Source: Thermophagus sp052400625 (GTDB lineage: Bacteria; Bacteroidota; Bacteroidia; Bacteroidales; Marinilabiliaceae). Taken from it: a stretch of 64,000 bases of DNA. The DNA lies in NCBI GenBank assembly GCA_052400625.1, contig JBQTGH010000002.1; one strand, given 5' to 3'. A program made the position numbers and the translations under genes. A model generated the notes under the pieces. The model searched no databases. It saw only the letters and a program-made list of their open reading frames with translations, and was not told the DNA's origin. Of the stretch, positions 44,719-53,309 are shown piece by piece (the stretch's first letter is position 1; every line of letters begins with the position of its first letter).

Positions 44719-46539
44719 TTATGTCTGTGGAGGCTTTAGAAAAGTGGAAATCTTAAGAGCCCGACTCTCTCCCACCACCTTTTTCAATTGTTCAAAGGAA
44801 GCTTGCTCAACCCCCTTGATCGATTTAAAATGACTCAACAATTGTTTAATGTTTTTAGGGCCTACACCAGGTATTTGCTCCAATTTGGATTTCAAAAAAG
44901 CATTACTTCTTTTGTTTCGGTGAAAAGTAATACCAAACCGGTGGGCTTCATTCCGCAAATGTTGAATAAGTTTAAGAGAAGGAGAATTTTTGTCGATGTA
45001 TAATGGAACGGGATCGCCGGGAAAAAAGATCTCTTCCAACCGTTTGGCAATACCAATAACGGTGATCCGATCTAACAGCTCCAGTTCACGTAATATTTTA
45101 ACTGCAGACCCCAACTGTCCTTTACCTCCGTCGATTACGACCAGTTGAGGCAGAGGCTGACCTTCATTTTTCAGGCGACTATAGCGTCTGTAAACCACCT
45201 CCTCCATAGAGGCAAAATCATTAGGTCCTTCAACGGTTTTAATATTAAAATGTCGATAATCTTTTTTTGAAGGTTTCCCATTTTTAAAGACGACACAGGC
45301 GGCCACAGGATAATGCCCCTGAATATTGGAGTTGTCAAAACACTCAATATGGACGGGTTTTGTTTTGAGCCGTAAATCTTTTCGCACGGTTTCAAGCAAA
45401 ACATCTTCTCTGGTAGCTTTGGAACGACTGGCCTGCTGCTTTAACTTTTCAAGTCTGTAATATTTAACGTTTCTTTCTGATAGCTCCAAAAGCTTCTTTT
45501 TATCGCCAATTTTTGGAATCAGAAATCTAGCATTTCGTAATTCCACGCTGGGTTTAAAAGGAACAATGATTTCCGGCGAACGACTATGCAGTCGTTCGCG
45601 TATATCCACCACCGCCAGGGCCAGCAAGGATTTTATATCTTCATCCATCTTCTTTTTATATTCGATGGTATGTGCCTGAATAATGGCTCCATTTACGACC
45701 TTTAAAAAATTTACATAGGCCGATTTATCATCATCGATTATAGAAAAAACATCCACATTATTAATTTTAGGATTAACAATAGTGGATTTGCTTTGATATC
45801 CTTCCAGCGTTTCCAGTTTCCGTTTTATCTCATCTGCTTCTTCAAACTTGTAGCTATCGGCCAATTTCATCATGGTTTCCTTCATATACTTGACTACGGA
45901 AGAGATATTCCCCTTAAGTATGTTTTTCACTTCAGAGATGTGTTGCAGATACTCCTTTTCAGGCTGGAGTCCTTCACAAGGTCCTTTGCAATTTCCAAGA
46001 TGGTATTCCAGACAAACTTTAAATTTACCTTCAGAAATATTTTCAGGGGTTAAGGCATAGCGACAAGTCCTTAAAGAATAAAGCTGCCGAAACAGCCCAA
46101 TTAAAGTTTTCACCATAACGACACTGGTATAAGGACCGAAATATTCACTCCCATCCTTTATCACTTGACGGGTAGAAAAAACTCTGGGAAAGGGTTCATT
46201 TTTAACCACAATCCAAGGAAAACTTTTATCATCCTTAAGAAGTACATTATATCGCGGCTGGTATTTTTTAATCAGATTATTTTCGAGCAGAAGCGCATCC
46301 TCTTCGGTATCTACGACGATATGCCGAATGTCGTAAATTTTCCGGACCAAAATTCTGGTTTTGGCATTATCGGGTGTTTTATAGAAGTAGGAAGAGACCC
46401 TTCTCTTTAGGTTTTTAGCTTTTCCAACATAAATTATTTTTCCTGATTCATCCAGATACTGATATACACCGGGATCCTCAGGCAGGACCTGAAGCAAGCC
46501 TTTTAAATAATCGAGTCTGTTACTATTAACCTCATTCAT
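44719..46539 (-). CDS. uvrC: Excinuclease ABC subunit C
   Basis: 606 aa. UvrC makes both incisions in nucleotide excision repair. N-terminal GIY-YIG nuclease (PGVYQYLDESGKIIYVGKAK, about 18-38), UVR motif (KFEEADEIKRKLETLEGY, about 223-240), C-terminal RNase H-like nuclease (ECFDNSNIQG and a later VVIDGGKGQL), and helix-hairpin-helix pair at the end (LEQIPGVGPKNIKQLLSHF). Its ATG directly follows the ade stop codon (TAAATG), so they are cotranscribed. Confidence 0.97.
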   Translation of the reverse strand: MNEVNSNRLDYLKGLLQVLPEDPGVYQYLDESGKIIYVGKAKNLKRRVSSYFYKTPDNAKTRILVRKIYDIRHIVVDTEEDALLLENNLIKKYQPRYNVLLKDDKSFPWIVVKNEPFPRVFSTRQVIKDGSEYFGPYTSVVMVKTLIGLFRQLYSLRTCRYALTPENISEGKFKVCLEYHLGNCKGPCEGLQPEKEYLQHISEVKNILKGNISSVVKYMKETMMKLADSYKFEEADEIKRKLETLEGYQSKSTIVNPKINNVDVFSIIDDDKSAYVNFLKVVNGAIIQAHTIEYKKKMDEDIKSLLALAVVDIRERLHSRSPEIIVPFKPSVELRNARFLIPKIGDKKKLLELSERNVKYYRLEKLKQQASRSKATREDVLLETVRKDLRLKTKPVHIECFDNSNIQGHYPVAACVVFKNGKPSKKDYRHFNIKTVEGPNDFASMEEVVYRRYSRLKNEGQPLPQLVVIDGGKGQLGSAVKILRELELLDRITVIGIAKRLEEIFFPGDPVPLYIDKNSPSLKLIQHLRNEAHRFGITFHRNKRSNAFLKSKLEQIPGVGPKNIKQLLSHFKSIKGVEQASFEQLKKVVGESRALKISTFLKPPQT

Positions 46540-48177
46540 TTAAACCGTTTCGAAAAGTGAAATAAATTCAAATTTTTCCCCATCAAAGATGCCTTTATCC
46601 CCTATTTTAAGTTTTGGGATTACCAATAACGACATAAAAGAAAGAGTCATAAACGGTGCTTTAAGCGCGCAACCAAGATTAATTACCTGTTTTTCTATTT
46701 CCGAATAGGCAGATGCAACTTCGTAACCATCCCGATCACTCATAATTCCTCCTACGGGTAAAGGAAGAATCTTCGAATCAATATCCGAGACGAAAGATAG
46801 CCCACCCTTTTCATTCATAACATTATTAATGGCATGAACAATATGATGATCTTCAACGCCCACAGCCACCACATTATGGCTGTCATGAGCAACGGAAGAA
46901 GCGATAGCTCCACTTGTCAATCCAAAGCCCTTAATAAATCCTACAGAAACCGGTTTGTACTGATATCTGTCCACTACAACAATCTTCAACAGATCATTAT
47001 CAATATTCGATTTCAATATTTTACTATCCCATGGTTTGACGGAAATTTTTTCTGTTACCAAGGAACCGTCAAAACATTGGATAACATTAACCTTTTGCGC
47101 TTTCTCCGGAACCGAAACTTCAATATCTGTTTGGTTAAGCACATGCGGAATAAAATGATTCACCACTTCAACATCTTTTTTATCAAAAAGAACGCCTTTG
47201 GTATGGTCGAACACTTTTTCTCCATTAATATAGGATTCCAAAACATTAAAAGAAGAAGGATCATCGATAACAATAAAATCGGCAGGATCTCCTTCTCTAA
47301 GTAATCCAACCGGAAGCTTATAGTATTCAACCGGAATCAAAGAAGCCGCTCTTAATAGCTTAAAAACATCTATTCCCTTTTCAATACCGATCTTTATTAA
47401 CTTATCAATATGTCCATCCTTTATCAATTCATGAGGATGGGAATCGTCGGTACATAACATTAGAACATCGGGATGAGAATCAAACAAGGGCGCTAAAGCA
47501 TCAAAGTTTTTGGCAGCACTCCCTTGCCTTATTTGTATTTTCATGCCATTTTTAATCTTCTCCAAAGCCTCTTTGAGGGTAAAACATTCATGATCGGTGG
47601 ATATCCCTGCCGAGGCATACTTTTTCAGATCTTCACCCATAATTCCCGGAACATGTCCATCCACCGGGAGATGCCGATCGAGTGCCGATTCAATTTTTCT
47701 CCACACATCCTTATCTTTATGAACAACGCCCACATAATTCATCATCTCACTTAAAAGATAAATTTCTTTTTTATCCAGAAGATATTCCACCTCCTCAGGA
47801 CCAATAACGGCACCAGAAGACTCCAGATTGGTAGCTGGAACACATGAAGGAGCTCCAAAAAAAACCTTCAAAGGTGTATTTTTAGCTTCCTCAATCATAT
47901 ATTCTACCCCCTTCACCCCTAGTACATTTCCAATTTCATGTGGATCTGTTACAACACCAATTGTTCCACGTGGAACAACCAATCTGGAAAATCCAGATGG
48001 AACCAACATACTACTTTCAATATGAACATGAGCATCGATCAATCCTGGCAGAATAAAAGGTCCATCCGAAAAAGAAATAGGCCTAATCTTATTTATTCCC
48101 TTTGCAGAAAAACACACCTCTCCAGGATAAATTTCAAAATTATGAATATCAATAATGTTACCAGAAATTTTATTCAT
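46540..48177 (-). CDS. ade: Adenine deaminase
   Basis: 545 aa amidohydrolase converting adenine to hypoxanthine and ammonia in purine salvage. Metal-site motif LIDAHVHIESSM (about 46-57), TDPHEIGNVLG (about 77-87), VDGHVPGI and STDHECF (about 170-200), and the C-terminal SVAHDSHNVVAVG. The length and layout fit AdeC-type enzymes. It lies between mnmG and uvrC, a slot that in Bacteroides is, to my recollection, held by the adenine phosphoribosyltransferase gene apt. A perfect parS-like palindrome (47962-47977) lies inside the coding region, within the codons for VVPRGT. Confidence 0.93.
   Translation of the reverse strand: MNKISGNIIDIHNFEIYPGEVCFSAKGINKIRPISFSDGPFILPGLIDAHVHIESSMLVPSGFSRLVVPRGTIGVVTDPHEIGNVLGVKGVEYMIEEAKNTPLKVFFGAPSCVPATNLESSGAVIGPEEVEYLLDKKEIYLLSEMMNYVGVVHKDKDVWRKIESALDRHLPVDGHVPGIMGEDLKKYASAGISTDHECFTLKEALEKIKNGMKIQIRQGSAAKNFDALAPLFDSHPDVLMLCTDDSHPHELIKDGHIDKLIKIGIEKGIDVFKLLRAASLIPVEYYKLPVGLLREGDPADFIVIDDPSSFNVLESYINGEKVFDHTKGVLFDKKDVEVVNHFIPHVLNQTDIEVSVPEKAQKVNVIQCFDGSLVTEKISVKPWDSKILKSNIDNDLLKIVVVDRYQYKPVSVGFIKGFGLTSGAIASSVAHDSHNVVAVGVEDHHIVHAINNVMNEKGGLSFVSDIDSKILPLPVGGIMSDRDGYEVASAYSEIEKQVINLGCALKAPFMTLSFMSLLVIPKLKIGDKGIFDGEKFEFISLFETV
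47962..47977. promoter_or_regulatory. parS-like site 1 (inside ade)
   Basis: TGTTCCACGTGGAACA is a perfect 16 bp palindrome differing only at the fifth base pair from the bacterial ParB-binding consensus TGTTTCACGTGAAACA. It lies within the ade coding sequence. Confidence 0.8.
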
Positions 48178-48460
48178 CCCATTATCTTTTTCAAAAATTA
48201 CCAGACTAAAACAAAGTAAAATTACATAGAAAAATTACATCACCCTTTAAAAACTATTACAAATATGGTTTAAAAATTTCCAAATAAAAGAACGAGAATT
48301 TTATTTAAAATTTAGAAATTTCTAAAACTCAATTGGTATAGGGCAAAAGAATTTAAAAAAACTCGATCGTAGAGAATTCCACAAATAAAAGAAAAAATTA
48401 GATCCTTAAGGAAGGTGATTAAAAGAAATAAAAAACATAATGAATAAACCTCAAAATTAA
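48178..48460. other. AT-rich spacer between mnmG and ade
   Basis: 283 bp upstream of ade with no gene, hairpin or clear promoter that I recognise; parS-like site 2 closes it on the mnmG side. Confidence 0.4.
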
Positions 48461-48476
48461 TGTTCCACGTGGAACA
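48461..48476. promoter_or_regulatory. parS-like site 2 (abutting the mnmG stop codon)
   Basis: A second exact TGTTCCACGTGGAACA palindrome, directly adjacent to the mnmG stop codon (48477-48479), 499 bp from site 1. Confidence 0.85.
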
Positions 48477-50354
48477 TTATCTACCCATAAGAACCAAAAG
48501 AACATTAATGTCGCTCGGAGATACACCACTAATTCTGGAGGCTTGTCCTATCGTTTCAGGATCAATTTTTTCTAATTTTTGTCTCCCTTCGGTAGAAATA
48601 TTTCCTATAGAGCTATAATTAAACTTTCCCTTAATTTTAAGATTTTCCAACCTTTTCAATTTTTCTGCAATAACCTTTTCCCTGGCAATATATCCCTCAT
48701 ACTTAATGGAGATTTCTACACTATCCAAAATTTCCAGTTTGCGGTTTTCAGGTAAATTAAGACAAATTTCCTTTAAAGGTTTGATATGCTCAACCAAATC
48801 AATAAGCTTAATCTGGGGCCGAGTCATCAAGTCTTTAACCTTTATTTTTTGCCTAAGCACAGAAGTATTGCAACTTTCCAGATACTTATTAATTTCATTT
48901 GGTGAAACACTATAGGTTTTTAAAAAACTAAATATTCTATCTCTCCACTCCACTTTCTCAGAAAATAACCTATATCGATGATCATCAACCAACCCTATAT
49001 TTCTTCCTTTAGGTGTTAATCGTAAATCAGCATCATCCTGCCGTAATAATATCCTATACTCAGCTCTAGAAGTAAACATACGATAAGGTTCGTCTACACC
49101 CTTTGTAACAAGGTCGTCAATTAAAACCCCAATATAAGCTTCATCTCTTTTCAAAATAAAAGGTTCTTTATCTTTAAGACTTATCGCAGCATTAATTCCT
49201 GCCATTAAACCTTGCGCAGCAGCTTCTTCATAGCCAGTAGTACCATTTATTTGCCCTGCAAAATACAATCCAGGAACCATTTTAGTCTCTAAAGAGTGAT
49301 ATAACTGTGTAGGATCAAAAAAATCATATTCAATAGCGTATCCGGGCCGAAAAATAAACGCATTTTCTAACCCTGGAATAGACTTCAAAGCTTCCAGCTG
49401 CGTTTCTAAAGGCAAGGAACTACTAAAACCATTTAAATAAAACTCAATTGTATCTTCACCTTCAGGTTCAAGATGTAATTGGTGTTGATCCCTATTTTCA
49501 AAAGTAACAATTTTGGTTTCTATACTAGGACAATATCTTGGTCCAATACTTTTTATGGTTCCATTATATAAGGGACTATCCCCAAGTTTGGCCTTAATAG
49601 CATTGTGCACCTCAGTATTGGTATAAGTTAGATAGCAACTTCTTTGTTTCAATTTTTTATTCGAAATAGGCAAAAAAGAAAACTTATAAAAATCATTATC
49701 ACCTGGTTGTTCCTTTAAATGAGAAAAATCTACCGTACGCCCATCAACTCTAACAGGAGTACCGGTTTTCATCCGCCCTGTAATAAACCCTTTTTTGAAT
49801 AATTTGTCAGATAATCCTTTGGAGGAAGGTTCTGAAATTCTACCACCTTCCATCTGAACTTTACCGATGTGCATCAATCCATTTAAAAACGTACCTGTAG
49901 TTAAAATAACTTTTTTGGAATGAAATCGTACATTTTGTGATGTAAAAACAATAAATTCATCAGGTTTAGAAAAATCTATATCAATAACTTTATCCTGCCA
50001 AAAGTAAAGATTTTCAGTTTTCTCTAAAATCTTTCTCCACTCAGAAGAAAAAACCATTCGGTCACATTGAGATCGCGGGCTCCACATTGCCGGTCCTTTT
50101 GACCTATTAAGCATACGGAATTGAATACTAGACAAATCAGTAACAATCCCCATTTGTCCTCCCAAAGCATCTATCTCACGAACAATCTGCCCTTTGGCAA
50201 TTCCACCAACAGCAGGATTACAGCTCATTTGAGCTAATTTATTAAGGTCCATTGTAATCAATAATGTTTTGGAGCCCAAATTAGCAGCCGCCGCACTAGC
50301 CTCACATCCGGCATGACCACCCCCAACAACGATAACATCATACGTAAAATCCAT
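48477..50354 (-). CDS. mnmG: tRNA uridine-5-carboxymethylaminomethyl modification enzyme MnmG
   Basis: 625 aa FAD-dependent enzyme that, with MnmE, modifies wobble uridine 34 of several tRNAs. N-terminal FAD motif VVGGGHAGCEASAAAA (about 9-24), CNPAVGGIAKGQIVREIDALGG (about 46-67), GRMKTGTPVR (about 194-203), GYEEAAAQGLMAGINAA (about 375-391), and the helical C-terminal domain. Also known as GidA, named for its frequent location near the replication origin; here it is flanked by parS-like sites, in keeping with that. Confidence 0.97.
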   Translation of the reverse strand: MDFTYDVIVVGGGHAGCEASAAAANLGSKTLLITMDLNKLAQMSCNPAVGGIAKGQIVREIDALGGQMGIVTDLSSIQFRMLNRSKGPAMWSPRSQCDRMVFSSEWRKILEKTENLYFWQDKVIDIDFSKPDEFIVFTSQNVRFHSKKVILTTGTFLNGLMHIGKVQMEGGRISEPSSKGLSDKLFKKGFITGRMKTGTPVRVDGRTVDFSHLKEQPGDNDFYKFSFLPISNKKLKQRSCYLTYTNTEVHNAIKAKLGDSPLYNGTIKSIGPRYCPSIETKIVTFENRDQHQLHLEPEGEDTIEFYLNGFSSSLPLETQLEALKSIPGLENAFIFRPGYAIEYDFFDPTQLYHSLETKMVPGLYFAGQINGTTGYEEAAAQGLMAGINAAISLKDKEPFILKRDEAYIGVLIDDLVTKGVDEPYRMFTSRAEYRILLRQDDADLRLTPKGRNIGLVDDHRYRLFSEKVEWRDRIFSFLKTYSVSPNEINKYLESCNTSVLRQKIKVKDLMTRPQIKLIDLVEHIKPLKEICLNLPENRKLEILDSVEISIKYEGYIAREKVIAEKLKRLENLKIKGKFNYSSIGNISTEGRQKLEKIDPETIGQASRISGVSPSDINVLLVLMGR

Positions 50355-50396
50355 AATCTAAATAAAAAAATGAATGGTCAAAGAAAATAAACAGTT

Positions 50397-50825
50397 CTAC
50401 CGAAAATTTGTTTCAAAAAAAAGAAGTGAAAGATTTTCAGCTGCTCTCATCTCATTCTTTTCCTGATCTGTTTTATCCTTATAACCCATTAAATGAAGTA
50501 CACCATGAATTAAAACGCGAAGGAGTTCCTGGAAAAAAGGTACATTATACCTTTCTGCATTCATACTAACAGTAGGTATACTAATCAAAATATCCCCGGC
50601 AATAAGGCCTTTGGAAGTATAATCAAAAGTAATGATATCGGTTGTATAATTGTGAGAAAGAAATTGACGATTATTTTTTAAAATATATTCGTCAGAACAA
50701 AAAAAATAATTAATCTCTCCTACTTTAAAATCTTTATTTTCAATAACTTGCTGAATCCAACTCCGTATATCCTCTTTATTATCGAGTGTATAGTCAATAT
50801 CAATAGAATGAAATGAAATAGCCAC
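50397..50825 (-). CDS. ybeY: Endoribonuclease YbeY
   Basis: 142 aa metal-dependent RNase for 16S rRNA maturation and ribosome quality control. The site HGVLHLMGYKDKTD (about 111-124) has the first two zinc-binding histidines, but the third His of the usual HGxLHLxGYDH is not present; an Asp in that neighbourhood probably replaces it, as I recall from other Bacteroidota homologues. The start is GTG 50825, 5 bp after the HATPase stop; no in-frame ATG lies nearby. Confidence 0.9.
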   Translation of the reverse strand: MAISFHSIDIDYTLDNKEDIRSWIQQVIENKDFKVGEINYFFCSDEYILKNNRQFLSHNYTTDIITFDYTSKGLIAGDILISIPTVSMNAERYNVPFFQELLRVLIHGVLHLMGYKDKTDQEKNEMRAAENLSLLFFETNFR

Positions 50826-50830
50826 CTTAA

Positions 50831-51226
50831 TTACGTTAAATAAAACCCAATTTTAACTTCATTACCTTTATCATTAAATTCAACCTCATCGGCCAAGTGT
50901 TTCATAAGAAAAATTCCTCTACCATGGGTTTTCTCAAGATTTTCAGGTTTGGTTGGATCCGGCAAATTTTGATAATCAAATCCGTTTCCACAATCGGTAA
51001 TGATAAATTCAATTTTTTCTTTGGTAACTTCATATTGCAAAACTACGATCTTCTCTTTTTCTAATTTATTCCCATGAACAATTGCATTATTAACACTCTC
51101 CACAACGGCAAGTAATAACTTACCATAAATATCAGAATGCAAATTATATTTGAAAGATATATCATCAATCAACCTTTCAACAAGGCTAATATTTTTGATT
51201 TCGGATTTAAAAATAACTTTATTCAC
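50831..51226 (-). CDS. ATP-binding protein, RsbW-like HATPase
   Basis: 131 aa GHKL-type ATPase domain alone, of the anti-sigma-factor/serine kinase (RsbW) subgroup. N box AVVESVNNAIVHGN (about 43-56), G1 box DCGNGFDY (about 87-94), G2 box HGRGIFLMKHLADEV (about 109-123). In Firmicutes such proteins control sigma factors by partner switching; here no STAS-domain antagonist or sigma gene is adjacent. Start GTG 51226. Probably cotranscribed with ybeY. Confidence 0.87.
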   Translation of the reverse strand: MNKVIFKSEIKNISLVERLIDDISFKYNLHSDIYGKLLLAVVESVNNAIVHGNKLEKEKIVVLQYEVTKEKIEFIITDCGNGFDYQNLPDPTKPENLEKTHGRGIFLMKHLADEVEFNDKGNEVKIGFYLT

Positions 51227-51331
51227 AATATAGCGTTTAAAAACAGCCCTTATTTCATTATCAGACTAAATTACACCAATTTATACTGTTAACAGAAAAA
51301 AGAGTTTCCAAAATGCTAGCTTTTTTTTCCG

Positions 51332-52486
51332 TTAACGTATTAACCAATGCTCTGGATCAAGCTTTTTACTCTCTTCCCAAATTTCAAAATGCAATATTTT
51401 TTCATTGTTTCCATTTCCTTTAAAAATTTTCCCCAAATTCTGACCAGCTGAAACAAGATCGCCCTTTTTAACGAAAACTTCAACTAAATTACCATAAACG
51501 GTTAAATATTTCCCATGTCTGATAATAACTGTTTTATTAAGACCTGGGATAGCCACAACAGTAGAAACGGTTCCAGAATGAACACAATAAACCTTGTCAT
51601 GATTAATCAACTGAATATCTACCCCATTATTTTTAATGGTAACATTTTTTAAAACAGGATGAGCGTGTTCTCCAAAAGCGTTAACAATAACACCATCTTC
51701 GACTGGCCAAGCCAATTTACCTTTAACATCTTGAAACCCAATAGATTCTTCATGACTAATATTTGAAGATTTTTCGGCTTCAATCAAAGCGCGAATCTTT
51801 CTCTCTAACTCATTAGCTGCTTGCTCTTTTTTCTTGAGACTTTGCTGAAGCCATCGCTGTTCTTTTTGCAAATTTTGAACTAAAGTTGTCTGCCTTCTTT
51901 TGTTAAGTTCAAGACGATTCAGTTCACCTTCAATTTCATTTAAAACAGTTTGCTTTTCCTCTTTCTGAACTCTAATTTCGCTTAATAGACCTTTAACCTT
52001 GTTTTGTGATTCAATAAGCTTTTCTCCCTGTCTTTTTCTATAACCGCTATATTCTTTAAAAAGTCGATATTTATTATACAAATTACTAAAAGATTCAGCA
52101 CTAAAAAGAAACATTAATTGATTAAGCCTTCCTTTTTGTTTAAATGCATATTGAATTAATCTGGAATATTCTTTTTTTAATTCATTAATATCATCTTCCA
52201 AATCATTAATCAACATTTGATTAACTTCAATCTGATTATCCAACTGCGAAATCTCGTTCTTAAAATTATCAATAAGCTTTTGTCTATTTTTAATTTCTCG
52301 ACCCAAAAGACTTAACTCACGTAAATAATCCTGTCGAGATTCTCGTTTCTTTTCAATCAAACGATGAATATCGGAAATTTCCTTTAAAATGGTTTCCCTT
52401 TCATTTCTAAGACCTTCAAGGGTTTGACCATACAAACTTCCGCAGACAAAAAACAAAAAAAATATTCTAACGATAAATTTTATCAT
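51332..52486 (-). CDS. envC: EnvC-like murein hydrolase activator, degenerate LytM domain
   Basis: 384 aa with a signal peptide (about 1-20), a long coiled coil (about 25-260) and a C-terminal LytM/M23 domain. The zinc-binding residues of an active M23 peptidase are lost: the HxxxD site reads NNGVD, the HxH site reads ILHFE, and the YxHL segment reads YGNL. This is the EnvC pattern, in which the dead LytM domain activates amidases under FtsEX control. ATG 52486 begins the signal peptide; the 16 residues upstream are not signal-like. The start overlaps the DUF4292 gene by 20 bp. Confidence 0.88.
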   Translation of the reverse strand: MIKFIVRIFFLFFVCGSLYGQTLEGLRNERETILKEISDIHRLIEKKRESRQDYLRELSLLGREIKNRQKLIDNFKNEISQLDNQIEVNQMLINDLEDDINELKKEYSRLIQYAFKQKGRLNQLMFLFSAESFSNLYNKYRLFKEYSGYRKRQGEKLIESQNKVKGLLSEIRVQKEEKQTVLNEIEGELNRLELNKRRQTTLVQNLQKEQRWLQQSLKKKEQAANELERKIRALIEAEKSSNISHEESIGFQDVKGKLAWPVEDGVIVNAFGEHAHPVLKNVTIKNNGVDIQLINHDKVYCVHSGTVSTVVAIPGLNKTVIIRHGKYLTVYGNLVEVFVKKGDLVSAGQNLGKIFKGNGNNEKILHFEIWEESKKLDPEHWLIR

Positions 52487-53309
52487 ATTTCTGAGGTATA
52501 CTAAAGGAAATCTGTTGATCACCATTAAAAACAATATCCGAAATAACTAAATTACAGTGAAAATTTCGTTCTGCATAATTCCCTTCAATATTCATCACCA
52601 TTGGAAACAAAAAAGAAGAAAAATCACGTTTGAAATCATCATAATCAATAGTAAGAGCTAAATCCCCTTCCTTAAAATAAAAGTAGTTCTTTTTTAGATT
52701 AAAAGATTCTGGCATTAACCAAAACTGATGATAACTAAAATCGTTAAGTAATTGGTTATCCTTCAACTTCTTGATTCTCTTCTCTTTCATAGAGGAGTAT
52801 TTATACATCCTATTATTGATACCACAGTAAAAATAATCCTCTAAACCTAAATTCATATTCTCGTAAAAACTAAAAGAGCGATTCAACAAAAAATTTTGAA
52901 GAAGAAAAAAATCAATATCTAAATGAAATTTCCGGTACAATTCTTCAAAATCGGTATAAATAATTTTCCTATTAATTCGATCAATAACAGTAACTTTTTC
53001 AGGCTCAAAAGAAATCCTTGCTACTTCTATACCCACAGGACCTAACACACTAATTCTAATAAAACTATCGACATCTAAAAACAATCGACATTTAAAACTC
53101 TTTGTACTATTAGAAGATTTAAAGGTGAAAAAAGCTTTTTTGAAAAAGATGTTTTCAATATCTCTTTTTTCATCTAATTCATTTATCATTCCCACAATTT
53201 TTTCCCCACTTAGGGGGGCTATATAATCACCCTCCTTTACTTTTTCAACAGTCCGACAACCAAATAGAAAAGCAATGAAAAATAAAATAGTAAAATATTT
53301 TCTATTCAT
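52467..53309 (-). CDS. DUF4292 lipoprotein
   Basis: 280 aa with a lipoprotein signal ending LFGC (Cys about 18), so exported and lipid-anchored. The rest is the DUF4292 family, resembling LolA/LolB-like lipoprotein-carrier folds in strand pattern (inference). It lies between a TPR lipoprotein and EnvC, an order conserved in Bacteroidota. ATG 53309 starts the signal peptide and overlaps the TPR gene by 8 bp. Confidence 0.85.
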   Translation of the reverse strand: MNRKYFTILFFIAFLFGCRTVEKVKEGDYIAPLSGEKIVGMINELDEKRDIENIFFKKAFFTFKSSNSTKSFKCRLFLDVDSFIRISVLGPVGIEVARISFEPEKVTVIDRINRKIIYTDFEELYRKFHLDIDFFLLQNFLLNRSFSFYENMNLGLEDYFYCGINNRMYKYSSMKEKRIKKLKDNQLLNDFSYHQFWLMPESFNLKKNYFYFKEGDLALTIDYDDFKRDFSSFLFPMVMNIEGNYAERNFHCNLVISDIVFNGDQQISFSIPQKYDKIYR

